From: Tolypothrix bouteillei VB521301
Lineage (GTDB): Bacteria; Cyanobacteriota; Cyanobacteriia; Cyanobacteriales; Nostocaceae
Length of the DNA: 64,000 nucleotides
NCBI RefSeq assembly: GCF_000760695.4
Contig: NZ_JHEG04000001.1
Span: 8,469,123-8,533,122 of the forward strand
Direction: 5' to 3'
The translations under genes were made by a program, and so were the position numbers. Within the stretch, counting starts at the first letter, position 1. Every line of letters begins with the position of its first letter. Below, in pieces: positions 25,799 through 35,900 of the stretch. The notes under the pieces were generated by a model, which worked only from the letters and a program-made list of their open reading frames with translations, was not told the DNA's origin and made no database searches.

Positions 25799-26488
25799 TT
25801 ACCCCGCAACAGCAGCACTTGCTAACTTACCATCTTCCATACGAACAATGCGATCGGCAATATCCAAAATACGGTTATCGTGAGTTACCAAAAGGATAGT
25901 ACAACCTTGCTCTTTTGCAAGTTCATGCATTAAGTTAACCACATCTCGACCTGACTTACTGTCAAGAGCGGCGGTTGGTTCATCTGCTAGAACAATTTTA
26001 GGACGACTCACAAGAGCTCGGGCGATCGCAACCCGTTGTTTTTGTCCTCCTGACAAGTCATCCGGGTAGTAATTGAGGCGATTTCCCAACCCTACCAACT
26101 CCAGCATTTCAGCTGAATGTTTTAACATCTCATTTGGAGAAAGACCCTTATGCAGTTCCAAACCCATCCTTACATTTTGTATTGCTGTTAAGCTATTGTG
26201 TAAATTGTGAGCTTGAAAAATATAACCATTACTGCGTCGAGCTAGTGTCAATTGTTCTGCACTTGCACCGCAAAGTTCTCTTCCTAACACTTTCAAACTT
26301 CCATATTGCGCGGATCGCAATCCACCAACTAAGGTCAAAAGAGTCGTTTTCCCCGAACCAGAGGGACCCGTCATAATGATAATTTCACCAGCGTAGATTT
26401 CTAAGTTGATGTCAAAGAGGACTTGTTTGCGGAGTTGACCTTTCCCAAAGTAGTGTTCTAGATTTTGGACAATGATAACAGGTTTCAT
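25799..26488 (-). CDS. devA: DevA-like ABC exporter ATPase
   Basis: This 229-residue ABC ATPase has Walker A GPSGSGKTT, the signature LSGGQKQR, Walker B IVLADEPTAALD and the switch His in LVTHD, in the MacB/LolD/DevA class. It is the last gene of the minus-strand devB-devC-devA operon, about 50 nt after the devC stop across a heptanucleotide repeat. It powers the DevBCA exporter and could also serve the devB1-devC1 pair at 16645-19016, which lacks its own ATPase. Confidence 0.95.
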   Translation of the reverse strand: MKPVIIVQNLEHYFGKGQLRKQVLFDINLEIYAGEIIIMTGPSGSGKTTLLTLVGGLRSAQYGSLKVLGRELCGASAEQLTLARRSNGYIFQAHNLHNSLTAIQNVRMGLELHKGLSPNEMLKHSAEMLELVGLGNRLNYYPDDLSGGQKQRVAIARALVSRPKIVLADEPTAALDSKSGRDVVNLMHELAKEQGCTILLVTHDNRILDIADRIVRMEDGKLASAAVAG

Positions 26489-26530
26489 AATGGCTAATGG
26501 CTAATGGCTAATGGCTAATGGCTAATGGCT
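26489..26530. repeat. Heptanucleotide tandem repeat (TAATGGC x5, then a variant)
   Basis: Five head-to-tail copies of TAATGGC fill the short spacer between devC and devA, ending with TATTAGC. This is a short tandemly repeated repetitive sequence of the type known from heterocystous cyanobacteria. It probably varies in copy number and could change devA translation or mRNA folding. Confidence 0.9.
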
Positions 26531-26538
26531 ATTAGCAC

Positions 26539-27735
26539 TTAAAACATATCCGCAGGATCGGCAGATTGAACTTTACGAGTGGCGATCGCACCAGAAATCA
26601 TACACATAACGATAGTTAAAATTTGTACTTGCAGTGCGCGTGCCAATGTCATATATAGTGGCAAGTTAGTTGCATTTCTTGTCAGGGTGTAGAGACCAAA
26701 AGATACTGTTATACCTGGTAAAAAACCCAATACTGCCATTATTATGGCTTCTTCAAACACGACTCCTAGTAAGTAGGCATTGCGATATCCCATTGCTTTG
26801 AAAGTGGCATATTCTTTCATATGGGCATTGACGTCAGTGGAAAGAACTTGATAGACAATAATCACTCCCACTATAAAACCCATCGCTACACCTAAACTGA
26901 AGATAAAACCAATAGGTGTATTTTGTTGCCAATAACCTTTTTCAAATTCAACAAATTCTTCTTTTGTGAAAACTTGAATATCATGACTGCCTTTAAGATG
27001 AACTTTTAACGCATTTGCTACTTGCTTAACTTTTTCTGGTTCCTTATAGTCCGGTTGCAACTGAACTAGACCTAAATTTACGCTTCCTGCATCTTGCTTG
27101 CTAAAGATGCGTAAAAAGTTTTGATCGCTAGTTATCAGACTGCCATCTGCAATAAAGGAAGCTCCAACTTTAAATAAACCGCGAATCGTAATTGTTCGTC
27201 GTTCTATTTCAGTGGTAGCAGGTTTGTTTTGACTGACTTGGGCATAAACTTTTTCATACTCTCCTCTAGAACCACTGTCAAACAGTACGGTATCTGGAAG
27301 CTTGATAGCGTTTATTTGACTGTTGACTTCCGGTAAATCAAAGGCTGGTCGATCCGGATTGAACCCCATAATCAATACACCAGTTTCCTTGCGTGTTTGG
27401 GGATTTTTCCAATCAATAAAACCAAGATACATTCCATCCGCTGACTTGACCCCCGGTATATCTCTTGCTTGTAACAATCTCCTTCGGGGAAATGTAGACA
27501 GGTATGCCAAGTTTCGTGCTTGAGGGCTAACTAAAAAAATGTCAGCATTCATGCTGCGATGCAATCGAGTGTTACTATCAAATAGTGCAGTCTGAAAACC
27601 CAACTGCATAAACATCAGAACATCAGCAAAGGCAATACCTGAAAGTGCTACCAAAAAACGCCCTTTTTGATGGGTGAGTTGCAGCCATCCCAAAGGCGTT
27701 CGTCGCCCTATTTCTTGAACAATGAACCCAATCAT
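26539..27735 (-). CDS. devC: DevC-like ABC exporter permease, DevC2
   Basis: This permease of about 398 residues is closely similar to DevC1 (17841-19016) along its whole length, with the same N-terminal helix, periplasmic domain and three C-terminal helices, ending SADPADMF. The ATG at 27735 (MIGFIVQEIG) fits the DevC1 start better than the in-frame GTG at 27750. It is the middle gene of a complete devB-devC-devA operon. Confidence 0.95.
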   Translation of the reverse strand: MIGFIVQEIGRRTPLGWLQLTHQKGRFLVALSGIAFADVLMFMQLGFQTALFDSNTRLHRSMNADIFLVSPQARNLAYLSTFPRRRLLQARDIPGVKSADGMYLGFIDWKNPQTRKETGVLIMGFNPDRPAFDLPEVNSQINAIKLPDTVLFDSGSRGEYEKVYAQVSQNKPATTEIERRTITIRGLFKVGASFIADGSLITSDQNFLRIFSKQDAGSVNLGLVQLQPDYKEPEKVKQVANALKVHLKGSHDIQVFTKEEFVEFEKGYWQQNTPIGFIFSLGVAMGFIVGVIIVYQVLSTDVNAHMKEYATFKAMGYRNAYLLGVVFEEAIIMAVLGFLPGITVSFGLYTLTRNATNLPLYMTLARALQVQILTIVMCMISGAIATRKVQSADPADMF

Positions 27736-27818
27736 AATACGATCACCCACTTACTAACTACTTTACAGCCGCAAGGCATTGCGCCTCTAGCAACTACTAA
27801 GGACTAACAACTCATGAA

Positions 27819-29234
27819 TTACAGAGCGATCGTTGCTGTAATTTGCAAATTAGAGAATTGTGCTGCTTTCCGGCTCGATGAAACATCGAGCCGAACGTGG
27901 ACTTCCACGACTCTTGCATCGATGTTGCTTGTAGGATCGCTGTTAACGACGTTTTGCCTCTGGACTTGCCAACCAACTCGCTCCACGACTCCTTGTAATT
28001 CATCAGGCATAGACTCGCTTGTTAAGCGTACTCTCTGACCCGTTCGCACTTTCTTGATATCGCTCTGATAAACTTCTGCTACTGCATACATCTGGCTGGT
28101 TTGCCCCATGTCTGCAATGCCTTCATCAGATACGACTTCTCCAGGACGGCTGTAAATCTTTAAGACTTGACCTTCTTGAGGCGATCGCACAAAAGCTTGT
28201 CTGAGATTTGCTTCGGCTTTTTTCACGGCTGCTATGGCTCGATTGACTTCAGCTTGAGCTGTTGCCACATCCACAGCACGCACTTCGGCAATTCTATCTA
28301 ACGTCGAGCTGCTTTCTTTAATTTGCTGGTCTCGCGATGTTTCAATACGCTTGAGGTTTGCTCTGGCTTCTGCGAGTTGTTGTTCTCCAGTAGCTTCTAT
28401 ACGTTTGAGGTTAGCTCTAGCTTCTGTAAGTTGTTGGTTTCGCGATGCTTCTATGCGTTTGAGGTTGGCTTTTGCTTGTGCCTGTTGTTGCTGTGCAGTT
28501 GCTAGAGTTAAGCGCTTGTTATCTAGTAAAGATATAGCGATCGCTCCCTGCTCGTACAATTTTTTATAGCGTTGGTATTCTGCTTGGCTATTGTCCACTT
28601 GTGCTTGAAACTGAGCAATTGTGGCTTTTTGTGCTTCTATTTCTGTTTCTTTTTCTGCTTCGAGGCGGGCGACGGTAGCTTTTTGTGCCTCAATTGCTGT
28701 ATCTTTCTCTGCCTGTAAGCGAGCAACAGTCGCTTTTTGTGCTTCTATTTCTGTCTCTCTTTCTACTTGTATGCGGGCGACAGTCGCTTTTTGTGCATTT
28801 ATTTCGCCCTGTTTGGCACCTGCTTTTACCTGGGCTAGATTTGCTTGTGCCACTCGCACCTGTTCTTGTGCTTCTGATAATGCTGCCGCAAGGCGATCGC
28901 GATTATCTAAAATAGCGATTAACTGCCCTTGTTGTACCATAGTTCCTTCTCGAACTAGGAGTTGTTCTACCCGACTTCCTTCAGCTGATACCGGTGCAGA
29001 CAGTTTTACCACCTCTCCTTTAGGCTCCAATCGTCCCAATGCTGTTACTGTTTTAATCTCTGGAACAATCGTCGGTTGCTGTTGGCTCGCCGCAGCATTG
29101 CTCTGAAATTTTTGTACTGTATAAAGACTTAAGCCTCCTGCTATAAAAGTTGCTAAGAGCACCAGAAGAGCAGGCGGACGCAAAAAAGGCTTTAAAGGAG
29201 ATGAACCCTCAAACTTGGACGAGTGTTCCAGCAT
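27819..29234 (-). CDS. devB: HlyD-family periplasmic adaptor (DevB-like), DevB2, with lengthened coiled coil
   Basis: This 471-residue adaptor has an N-terminal membrane helix, split lipoyl domain, long coiled-coil hairpin with its tip at LYEQGAI, and a beta-barrel domain. The descending arm contains tandem copies of an 18-residue unit (consensus EIEAQKATVARLQAEKET). The ascending arm has tandem copies of another 18-residue unit (NQQLTEARANLKRIEA). Compared with DevB1, each arm is exactly 36 residues longer. It is the first gene of the devBCA operon. A palindromic operator candidate for the divergent TetR regulator lies 24 nt upstream of the start. Confidence 0.95.
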   Translation of the reverse strand: MLEHSSKFEGSSPLKPFLRPPALLVLLATFIAGGLSLYTVQKFQSNAAASQQQPTIVPEIKTVTALGRLEPKGEVVKLSAPVSAEGSRVEQLLVREGTMVQQGQLIAILDNRDRLAAALSEAQEQVRVAQANLAQVKAGAKQGEINAQKATVARIQVERETEIEAQKATVARLQAEKDTAIEAQKATVARLEAEKETEIEAQKATIAQFQAQVDNSQAEYQRYKKLYEQGAIAISLLDNKRLTLATAQQQQAQAKANLKRIEASRNQQLTEARANLKRIEATGEQQLAEARANLKRIETSRDQQIKESSSTLDRIAEVRAVDVATAQAEVNRAIAAVKKAEANLRQAFVRSPQEGQVLKIYSRPGEVVSDEGIADMGQTSQMYAVAEVYQSDIKKVRTGQRVRLTSESMPDELQGVVERVGWQVQRQNVVNSDPTSNIDARVVEVHVRLDVSSSRKAAQFSNLQITATIAL

Positions 29235-29257
29235 AGTTATGTTTCCATCAGGTAAAA

Positions 29258-29295
29258 ACTAAACCGTTTAGTCTTATAATATATCTTAACTAAAC
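29258..29295. promoter_or_regulatory. Candidate TetR operator upstream of devB2
   Basis: A perfect 15-bp palindrome, ACTAAAC-C-GTTTAGT, lies at 29258-29272, and a further half-site ACTAAAC at 29289-29295. A TATAAT-like -10 for the minus-strand devBCA transcript lies between them, so a bound repressor would block the promoter or first transcribed bases. The partner is inferred to be the TetR protein encoded at 29720-30343. Confidence 0.65.
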
Positions 29296-29656
29296 TAATA
29301 AATTGAGTTTTGCTTCTACCAGTTTTTATTTATACTCACCAAAGTCTAATCTCCTATGGTGGTTGTGCTTTCCAACACAACTCAAAAGAACCAACTTTTG
29401 CGAGATATAGCATAGAAGAAGCGTATCCAAGAGCAGGTGTAGAAACCATATATCTTAGGTAGCATTTTTCTATTTTTTATTAGTGACAAAAAATACATAG
29501 ATATAATAAGTAGCGAGTGTTGCTTTTTTATAATTTCTATCCTAAGATGTGTTGCAAAAATCCAAATTTAGTAATATGTGAACCCAAAAATTTACGGACA
29601 ATTGCTCGTAATGAGGTAGTGAAAATTATCCTCTTACTCTCTGTACGGGCGCGGGT

Positions 29657-29668
29657 GCAATGCATTGC
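29657..29668. repeat. Dispersed palindrome GCAATGCATTGC
   Basis: This perfect 12-bp palindrome is set in a G/C-rich frame (GCGGGT...GTCCCG). A near copy occurs at 24447-24458. Elements like this are scattered in intergenic DNA of filamentous cyanobacteria. Confidence 0.6.
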
Positions 29669-29719
29669 GTCCCGACTTTCGAGACCCTAATTCCTATTCT
29701 CACACCAGGACTGTAAAAA

Positions 29720-30343
29720 ATGGTAAAAGCAAGAATAACTGAAGTTGAACGGGATAATTCAGCAGATAAGGTCGAACAGATTTTGCAAGGTGCGATGCAG
29801 GAGTTTCTCTCCCACGGCTATGCCGGAACCAGTATGGATAGAGTAGCGTCGTGCGCGGGTGTTTCCAAGGCAACGGTTTACAGTCACTTTCAAGATAAAC
29901 AAGGCTTATTTAAAGCACTGATAGAAAAACTAGCGCAAGAACGATTTCATTCGGTTTTTGGAACAACACCGTTAAAAGGAAATCCTAAAGTAGCCCTGCG
30001 TCGATTGGCATTAAAAGCATTGAATGAGATGCGTGATGACGAAGAGTACCGTGCGTTTTATCGAGTCTTGATAGGAGAGTCCGGGCGTTTTCCCGAATTG
30101 GCTCAGTTTTGTGTTGGTAGTTTGATAAAGCCTGCGATCGATACAGTCAGTCAATATCTAGCAACCTATCCAGAACTGAAGATAGCCGATACGGAAGCAA
30201 CAGCAATGCTTCTTGTGGGTTCATTGAGCCAATTTGTCATGATTCAAGAGACCATGCACGGTAAGAATATTATTCCCATGGAGAGCGAACGATTTATTGA
30301 CGCGTTAATAGATTTGATTTTGAAGCCAGTTGCGGAAATTTAG
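29720..30343 (+). CDS. TetR-family transcriptional regulator
   Basis: This 207-residue protein has an N-terminal TetR HTH (about residues 18-64), including the recognition region GVSKATVYSHF and the following LFKALIEK helix. A helical ligand-binding domain of the type found in AcrR-like efflux regulators follows. It is divergent from the devBCA exporter operon, the usual arrangement for a TetR repressor that controls an exporter, and a perfect palindrome sits in front of devB. The inducer is unknown. Confidence 0.93.
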   Translation: MVKARITEVERDNSADKVEQILQGAMQEFLSHGYAGTSMDRVASCAGVSKATVYSHFQDKQGLFKALIEKLAQERFHSVFGTTPLKGNPKVALRRLALKALNEMRDDEEYRAFYRVLIGESGRFPELAQFCVGSLIKPAIDTVSQYLATYPELKIADTEATAMLLVGSLSQFVMIQETMHGKNIIPMESERFIDALIDLILKPVAEI

Positions 30344-30434
30344 CTTGGGATTATTGTTCATTTGTAAATCTTCTGTGGGAATACTATGGGTGTACGCAAA
30401 AGTTCCCCCTATCTTACTTTGGTCAACCCGCCTA

Positions 30435-32642
30435 ATGCAGAGGAGTCACTCCAGCACCGTAAAAGCATTCTCATTACAGTTTGTTCTGATTGTTCCATTT
30501 GTCTTGCAAATATTTGGAGCAGTAGGTTTAGTTGGGTATTTGTCTTTTAAGAATGGACAAAAAGCGGTCAATGACCTCGCAGACCGGTTGATGGAAAGAA
30601 CCAGCAGTATCGTAGATCAACATTTAAATTCTTATTTATCCGTCCCGACTAAAGTCCTACAGATAAACTCTGATGCAATCGAATTGGGATTGCTCAATGT
30701 ACGCGATCGCAAAACTGCGGGAAAGTATTTCTGGAAACAGATCCAAGCTTATGACTTGAGTTACATCGGTATTGGGCTAAAGACAGGAGAGGGAGTTGGT
30801 GCCGGTCGTTATGATGGCAAAAACCTCGTAATTGATGATTGGGGTCCCAAACCTCCAAAAAATTGGTATATCTATGCTACAGATAACCGGGGAAATCGTA
30901 CTAAGGTGGTTAATGTATTGGATTGGAATAACTTCAAAGAACCCTGGTACACGGAACCCATAAAAGCAGGTAGACCCATTTGGTCACCATTTATCACAGC
31001 GAACTATCCCAATTATCCTTTCATTGTTGCCTCAATGAGTCGCCCGATCTATAACAGGGAGAATCAACTGTTGGGGATGGCTGCGGCTGATATTCATTTA
31101 TTAAAGTTAAGCGATTTTTTACGGCGTTTGGATATCGGTCACTCCGGACAGGTTTTTATTGTAGAGCGCAACGGAATGATGATTGCCAACTCTAGCGTAC
31201 AGCAGCCCTTTACCAAGTTCAAAGACAAAATTCTAAGATTGAAGGCGATCGACAGCCCAGATCCAATGGTTAAAGAAGTTGCTCAACAAATTCAGCAAAC
31301 CTTCAATGCGTTTGAGTCTATTACGGAATCTAAAAAACTGGCATTTCATTGGCTTGGAGAACAATATTTTGTACACGTTACTCCTTGGCGCGATCGACAC
31401 GGGCTAGATTGGCTGGTGGTGGTTAGCATCCCAGAACAAGCTTTTATGACGCAAGTCAACGCCAATACCCAGACTAGCATTTTGCTTTGTATGGCTGCAT
31501 TGGTAGTGGCAACACTTATGGGTCTTCTGACTTCTCATTGGATTACACGCCCTATTGTACGACTTAATAAAGCAAGTCAGGCAATGGCATCTGGTAATTT
31601 AGACCAAACAGTAGAAATCAGCAGTATCCAAGAACTGAACAGTCTCGCTCATTCCTTTAATGACATGGTAGGTCAACTCCGGCAATCTTTTAGTGCGTTA
31701 GAAAAAAGCAATGTCCAATTAGAAGACCGTGCTGCTGAACTCAAAACTACTTTAAGTGAGTTGCAACGTACCCAAGCACAAGTCATGCAAAATGAAAAAA
31801 TGGCTAGTCTCGGTCAACTAGTTGCGGGTGTCGCTCATGAAATTAACAATCCAGTCAGCTTTATCCACGGTAATATTACTTATCTCCACGAATACACTCA
31901 AGATTTATTGAGGATATTGCATCTTTACCAGCAACACCCTCTCAGCAACGATCCAGAGATTCAAGCTCTGGCTGAAGAAATCGATTTAGAGTTTCTAATG
32001 GAGGATTTACAAAAAATTCTTACTTCCATGAAAACTGGAACTGATAGGATTCGCAATATCGTGTTGTCGCTACGAAACTTTTCGCGGGTGGATGAGGCTG
32101 ATTGGAAAGCAGTGGATATTCATGAGGGAATTGAAAGTACGCTGTTGATTCTGCAACACCGCCTGAAAGACAAATCAGAACGTCTGGGAATTCAAGTCAT
32201 TCGCAATTATGGTAATTTACCGCAGGTAGAATGTTATCCCGCACAACTGAATCAAGTTTTCATGAATATTCTCGTAAATGCGATAGATGCGTTAGATGAG
32301 GTTAATGCCAAACGCACATATGAGGAGAGAGAGAAAAATCCCAGTTACATTACTGTCCGTACCTCAATTAGAGATTCGCAGTGGGTAGAAATTGCCATTG
32401 CTGACAATGGCATAGGAATGTCTCAAATCGTCAAAAACCAAGTCTTCGATCCTTTTTTCACAACTAAACCTGTCGGTAAAGGTACGGGGATGGGTATGGC
32501 AATCAGTTATCACATTATCACTGAAAAACATGGTGGGAGATTGGAATGTTTTTCTAGTTTTGGCACAGGAACTGAATTTATTGTTCTATTACCTTTAAAA
32601 TCTCCACTGACTATTCAGGAGTACAAACCCTTACATCTTTAG
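30435..32642 (+). CDS. Cache-HAMP sensor histidine kinase
   Basis: The kinase has an N-terminal membrane helix, a double-Cache-type periplasmic sensor (about 250 residues), a second membrane helix, a HAMP domain, a coiled coil, and a histidine kinase core. The core has phospho-acceptor His468 (GVAHEINNPVSF), N-box ILVNAIDAL, G1 IADNGIGM, F-box DPFFTTKPVGKGTGMGM and G2. All key residues are present, so it should be active. No response regulator gene is adjacent. I take the ATG at 30435 as start; the frame is open back to a TTG at 30330, which would overlap the TetR gene and add 35 residues. Confidence 0.92.
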   Translation: MQRSHSSTVKAFSLQFVLIVPFVLQIFGAVGLVGYLSFKNGQKAVNDLADRLMERTSSIVDQHLNSYLSVPTKVLQINSDAIELGLLNVRDRKTAGKYFWKQIQAYDLSYIGIGLKTGEGVGAGRYDGKNLVIDDWGPKPPKNWYIYATDNRGNRTKVVNVLDWNNFKEPWYTEPIKAGRPIWSPFITANYPNYPFIVASMSRPIYNRENQLLGMAAADIHLLKLSDFLRRLDIGHSGQVFIVERNGMMIANSSVQQPFTKFKDKILRLKAIDSPDPMVKEVAQQIQQTFNAFESITESKKLAFHWLGEQYFVHVTPWRDRHGLDWLVVVSIPEQAFMTQVNANTQTSILLCMAALVVATLMGLLTSHWITRPIVRLNKASQAMASGNLDQTVEISSIQELNSLAHSFNDMVGQLRQSFSALEKSNVQLEDRAAELKTTLSELQRTQAQVMQNEKMASLGQLVAGVAHEINNPVSFIHGNITYLHEYTQDLLRILHLYQQHPLSNDPEIQALAEEIDLEFLMEDLQKILTSMKTGTDRIRNIVLSLRNFSRVDEADWKAVDIHEGIESTLLILQHRLKDKSERLGIQVIRNYGNLPQVECYPAQLNQVFMNILVNAIDALDEVNAKRTYEEREKNPSYITVRTSIRDSQWVEIAIADNGIGMSQIVKNQVFDPFFTTKPVGKGTGMGMAISYHIITEKHGGRLECFSSFGTGTEFIVLLPLKSPLTIQEYKPLHL

Positions 32643-32985
32643 TAACTACCGAGTACAAAGTTAAGAAACAAGAATTTGATGTGAATTTTTTGTAAAAAAC
32701 GTAACATTGCTTGGTAACTGGAGTAGAGTTAAGAAGACCTTAAGAAATAGCTTTGGCAATCGACATGAAAGCGCTAATCCAGATAGAAAAGTCTATTCAA
32801 AACACTTATTTTGTTTCTAGCCGTTTTTCATAAATTGCTAGAGTTTTCGCCTTTCAGTGATATTGCTTAATTAAAATTGGAAATAAAAATCAATTATACA
32901 AAAAAGCAGCAAAATTACGTATTCTTTTTCTACTCGTGTGAGAGTGCTGTGAAGTAGGTTGTCGAAGCTTGCCAATTAAGGTTGA
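32643..32985. other. Non-coding spacer, nothing recognised
   Basis: This is a 343-bp A+T-rich gap between two plus-strand signalling genes. No ORF, clear terminator or RNA gene was seen. Confidence 0.4.
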
Positions 32986-35900
32986 ATGTATTGCTTTCGG
33001 TTACCTTTGATTTATATAACTCTGGCAATGGTTTCGACTCGTCGCTACGCATACACAAATCAGCATAGGCTAAACAGGGCAAACAAACTGTTGGCACAAC
33101 AGCTAGCTACAGAATGTAGTTCTGGGTGTCAGAAAACCCATCACGGGCTACAAATGGAATTAAAAATTTGTCAGCAGTCAAAGACAGGCTTGCAAGAACT
33201 ACTTAATTCTTTGGTAGAACTTAGCCCTTTTCCTATTATGGTCGTCTGCTTAAAAAGCGGTCAGATTCTATTGAAAAATCAGCTTATAGAACCTTTTTTT
33301 GGAGTGGAGTCAGGCAAAACACTCGATAAAATTACTACTAGCTTTTGTACTCAACCTGCTTTATGGTTTGATTTGGTTAAACAACTATACAGAGGCAAAA
33401 CTTTAACATTACAGACAGCACAACTCAAAAAAGCGAATGGAACTTCTTTTGAAGCTGGCATTTCAGCTAAATCTGTTAACTACGAAGGTAAGCGAGTCGC
33501 ATTGTTAACTTTTACGGATGAAACCGAGCAATTGAAAATACAGCAGAGGGATGCTTTATTGACAAATGCTATGGAATTCTCAGACACAACAAAATGGCGA
33601 CAGGTAGAGACAGAACTCAAAATTCGTGAAAGACAACAAAGAGCGGTAGCGGAATTAGGACAGAGGGCGTTGGCTAACACCGATTTATCAGTGTTGATGG
33701 ACGAAACTGTTCGTTTGGTTGCTCAAGTTCTAGACGTAAAACTGGGCGGAATTTTAGAACTTTTGCCTGGAGGTCATATTTTACTGCTACAAGCAGGAGT
33801 GGGTTGGCATCAAGGGTTAGTAGGATCGGCCATGTCGGGGACTCAACCAAGTTCTCTATTGGGTCATACTCTGCTAACTTCAAAACCAGTAATTGTAAAT
33901 GATTTGCGCGTAGAAACCCGATTTGATGGTTCTCCACTACTGCACAATCATCGAGTTGTCAGCGGTATTAGCGTTACGATCGCAACTCAAGGAAAAGCTT
34001 TTGGCATTCTAGGAGCGTATGCGACTCAAGAAAGGGTATTCACTAACGATGATAGCTATTTCCTTCAGACTGTCGCCAATGTCTTGGCACTTGCAATTGA
34101 GCGCAAACAATCTGAAGATCGCTTGCATTTGATGGAACGCGCGATCGCCGCTAGCAGCAACGGAATTGTTTTAACTGATGCCCTTCAAGCAGATAATCCC
34201 ATCATTTATGTCAATCCAGCGTTTGAGGAAATAACGGGTTACCCTGCTAGTGAAATTCTCGGAAAGAACTGCCGTTTTTTACAAGGAAGCGAACGCGATC
34301 AGCCAGCCCTTAACGAACTGCGTAATGCCATTCTAGAACAAAGAGATTGTCACGTAACTTTACGCAATTATCGCAAAGATGGCACTCTGTTTTGGAACGA
34401 ACTTTATATAGCTCCCGTATTTGATTCTCTTGGATTTTTAACTCACTTTATTGGCGTTCAAACTGATATGACTCAACAACAGGAGGCTCTTCTTGCGTTA
34501 CGACAACGGGAAGAACAATACCGTTCAATTGTAGAAACAGCAGCTGAAGGAATTTGGTTACTCAATCAAGACAACCAAACCACTTTTGTGAACCAACAAA
34601 TGGCTAATATGTTGGGCTACACAACGGAAGAAATGCTTGGCAAAACATTGTTCTCCTTTATGGATGAAGAAGGAGTGGCAATAACGAACGCTAACTTAGA
34701 ACGCTGTCACCAAGGCATTCACGAAATGCACGATTTTAAATTCCAATGTAAAGATGGTTCTCCTTTATGGGCGATTGTTTCTTGTGCTCCTTTGTTTGAC
34801 GAACAGAAAAATTATGCTGGTGCCTTGGGAATGGTTACTAATATTACAGAACGCAAGCACATGGAGGAAAAGCTAGTCTACCAAGCTTTTTATGACGCTC
34901 TCACGGGATTGCCTAACAGAGTGTTATTTATGGAAAGGCTCGGACAAGCGATCGCACAAGTCAAAAATCACCCAGAAAATTTATTTGCTGTTCTGTTTTT
35001 AGATCTCGACCGTTTTAAGGTTGTGAATGATAGTTTGGGGCATGCAGTAGGCGACCAACTTCTCATTGCCATCGCCCAACGTTTGCAAAGCTGTTTGAGA
35101 CAGAACGATACTGTTGCTCGTTTGGGGGGAGATGAGTTTACTATCCTGCTTTCTCATATTCAAACTATTGAAGATACCACTCTTGTTGCGGAACGCATTC
35201 ATCAGGTGCTAAAGTCCCCCTTCAACTTAAATGGATCTGAAGTGTTTACAAGTGCCAGCATTGGCATTGCTGTAGGTACAAATCGGTATGACGAACCTGC
35301 GAATGTGCTGCGAGATGCTGACACCGCTCTGTACCATGCCAAAGAGCAAGGGAAAAGCGGTCATGTAGTATTTGATACCGTAATGTACGAACAAGCCGTC
35401 GCACTTTTGCAATTGGAGACGCAATTGCGCTGGGCAATAGAAAGGCAAGAGTTACGCGTTTACTACCAACCAATTGTCTCAGTTTCCACAGGAGCTATTA
35501 CAGGATTTGAAGCCCTGGTTCGCTGGCAACATCCCCAACAGGGAATGATTTCGCCAGACAAGTTTATTCCCATAGCAGAAGAAACGGGGCTGATTGTCTC
35601 AATTGGTCAATGGGTCCTTCGTGAAGCTTGTCACCAGTTGAGGCAATGGCAGAAACAATTTCCTGCTCTTGAGTCCTTAAGTATGAATGTTAACCTTTCT
35701 GCCAAACAATTTTCCCAACCCAATGTTGTTAAACAAATCGGCCAAATTTTAGAAGACACTAACCTTGCTCCTAGCAGCTTAAAGCTGGAAATCACCGAAA
35801 GTACAATTATGGCAAGCCCTGAAACCGCAGCTGCGGTGCTTAAACAATTGAAAGCTTTTGGAATAGAATTGTGCATTGATGATTTTGGGACGGGTTACTC

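Larger units (their letters stand above)
29235..29719. other. Divergent promoter region between devBCA and the TetR gene
   Basis: This 485-bp spacer holds the ACTAAAC operator candidate near devB (listed separately), a possible devB -10 on the minus strand (TATATTATAAG, about 29273-29283), the weak hairpin GTTGTG-N8-CACAAC (29362-29381) and one dispersed palindrome (GCAATGCATTGC, 29657-29668). No coding ORF was seen. Confidence 0.5.

Noticed and set aside
27918..27930. 13-nt match between the first spacer (52970-53003) and devB2
   Set aside because: A match of ATCGATGTTGCTT is about what chance gives when 11 spacers are compared with both strands of 64 kb; no extension on either side.
28621..29106. 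161-codon plus-strand frame opposite devB2
   Set aside because: It is the antisense image of the 18-residue repeats of devB2; the Cys/Ser/Phe-rich product is an artefact.
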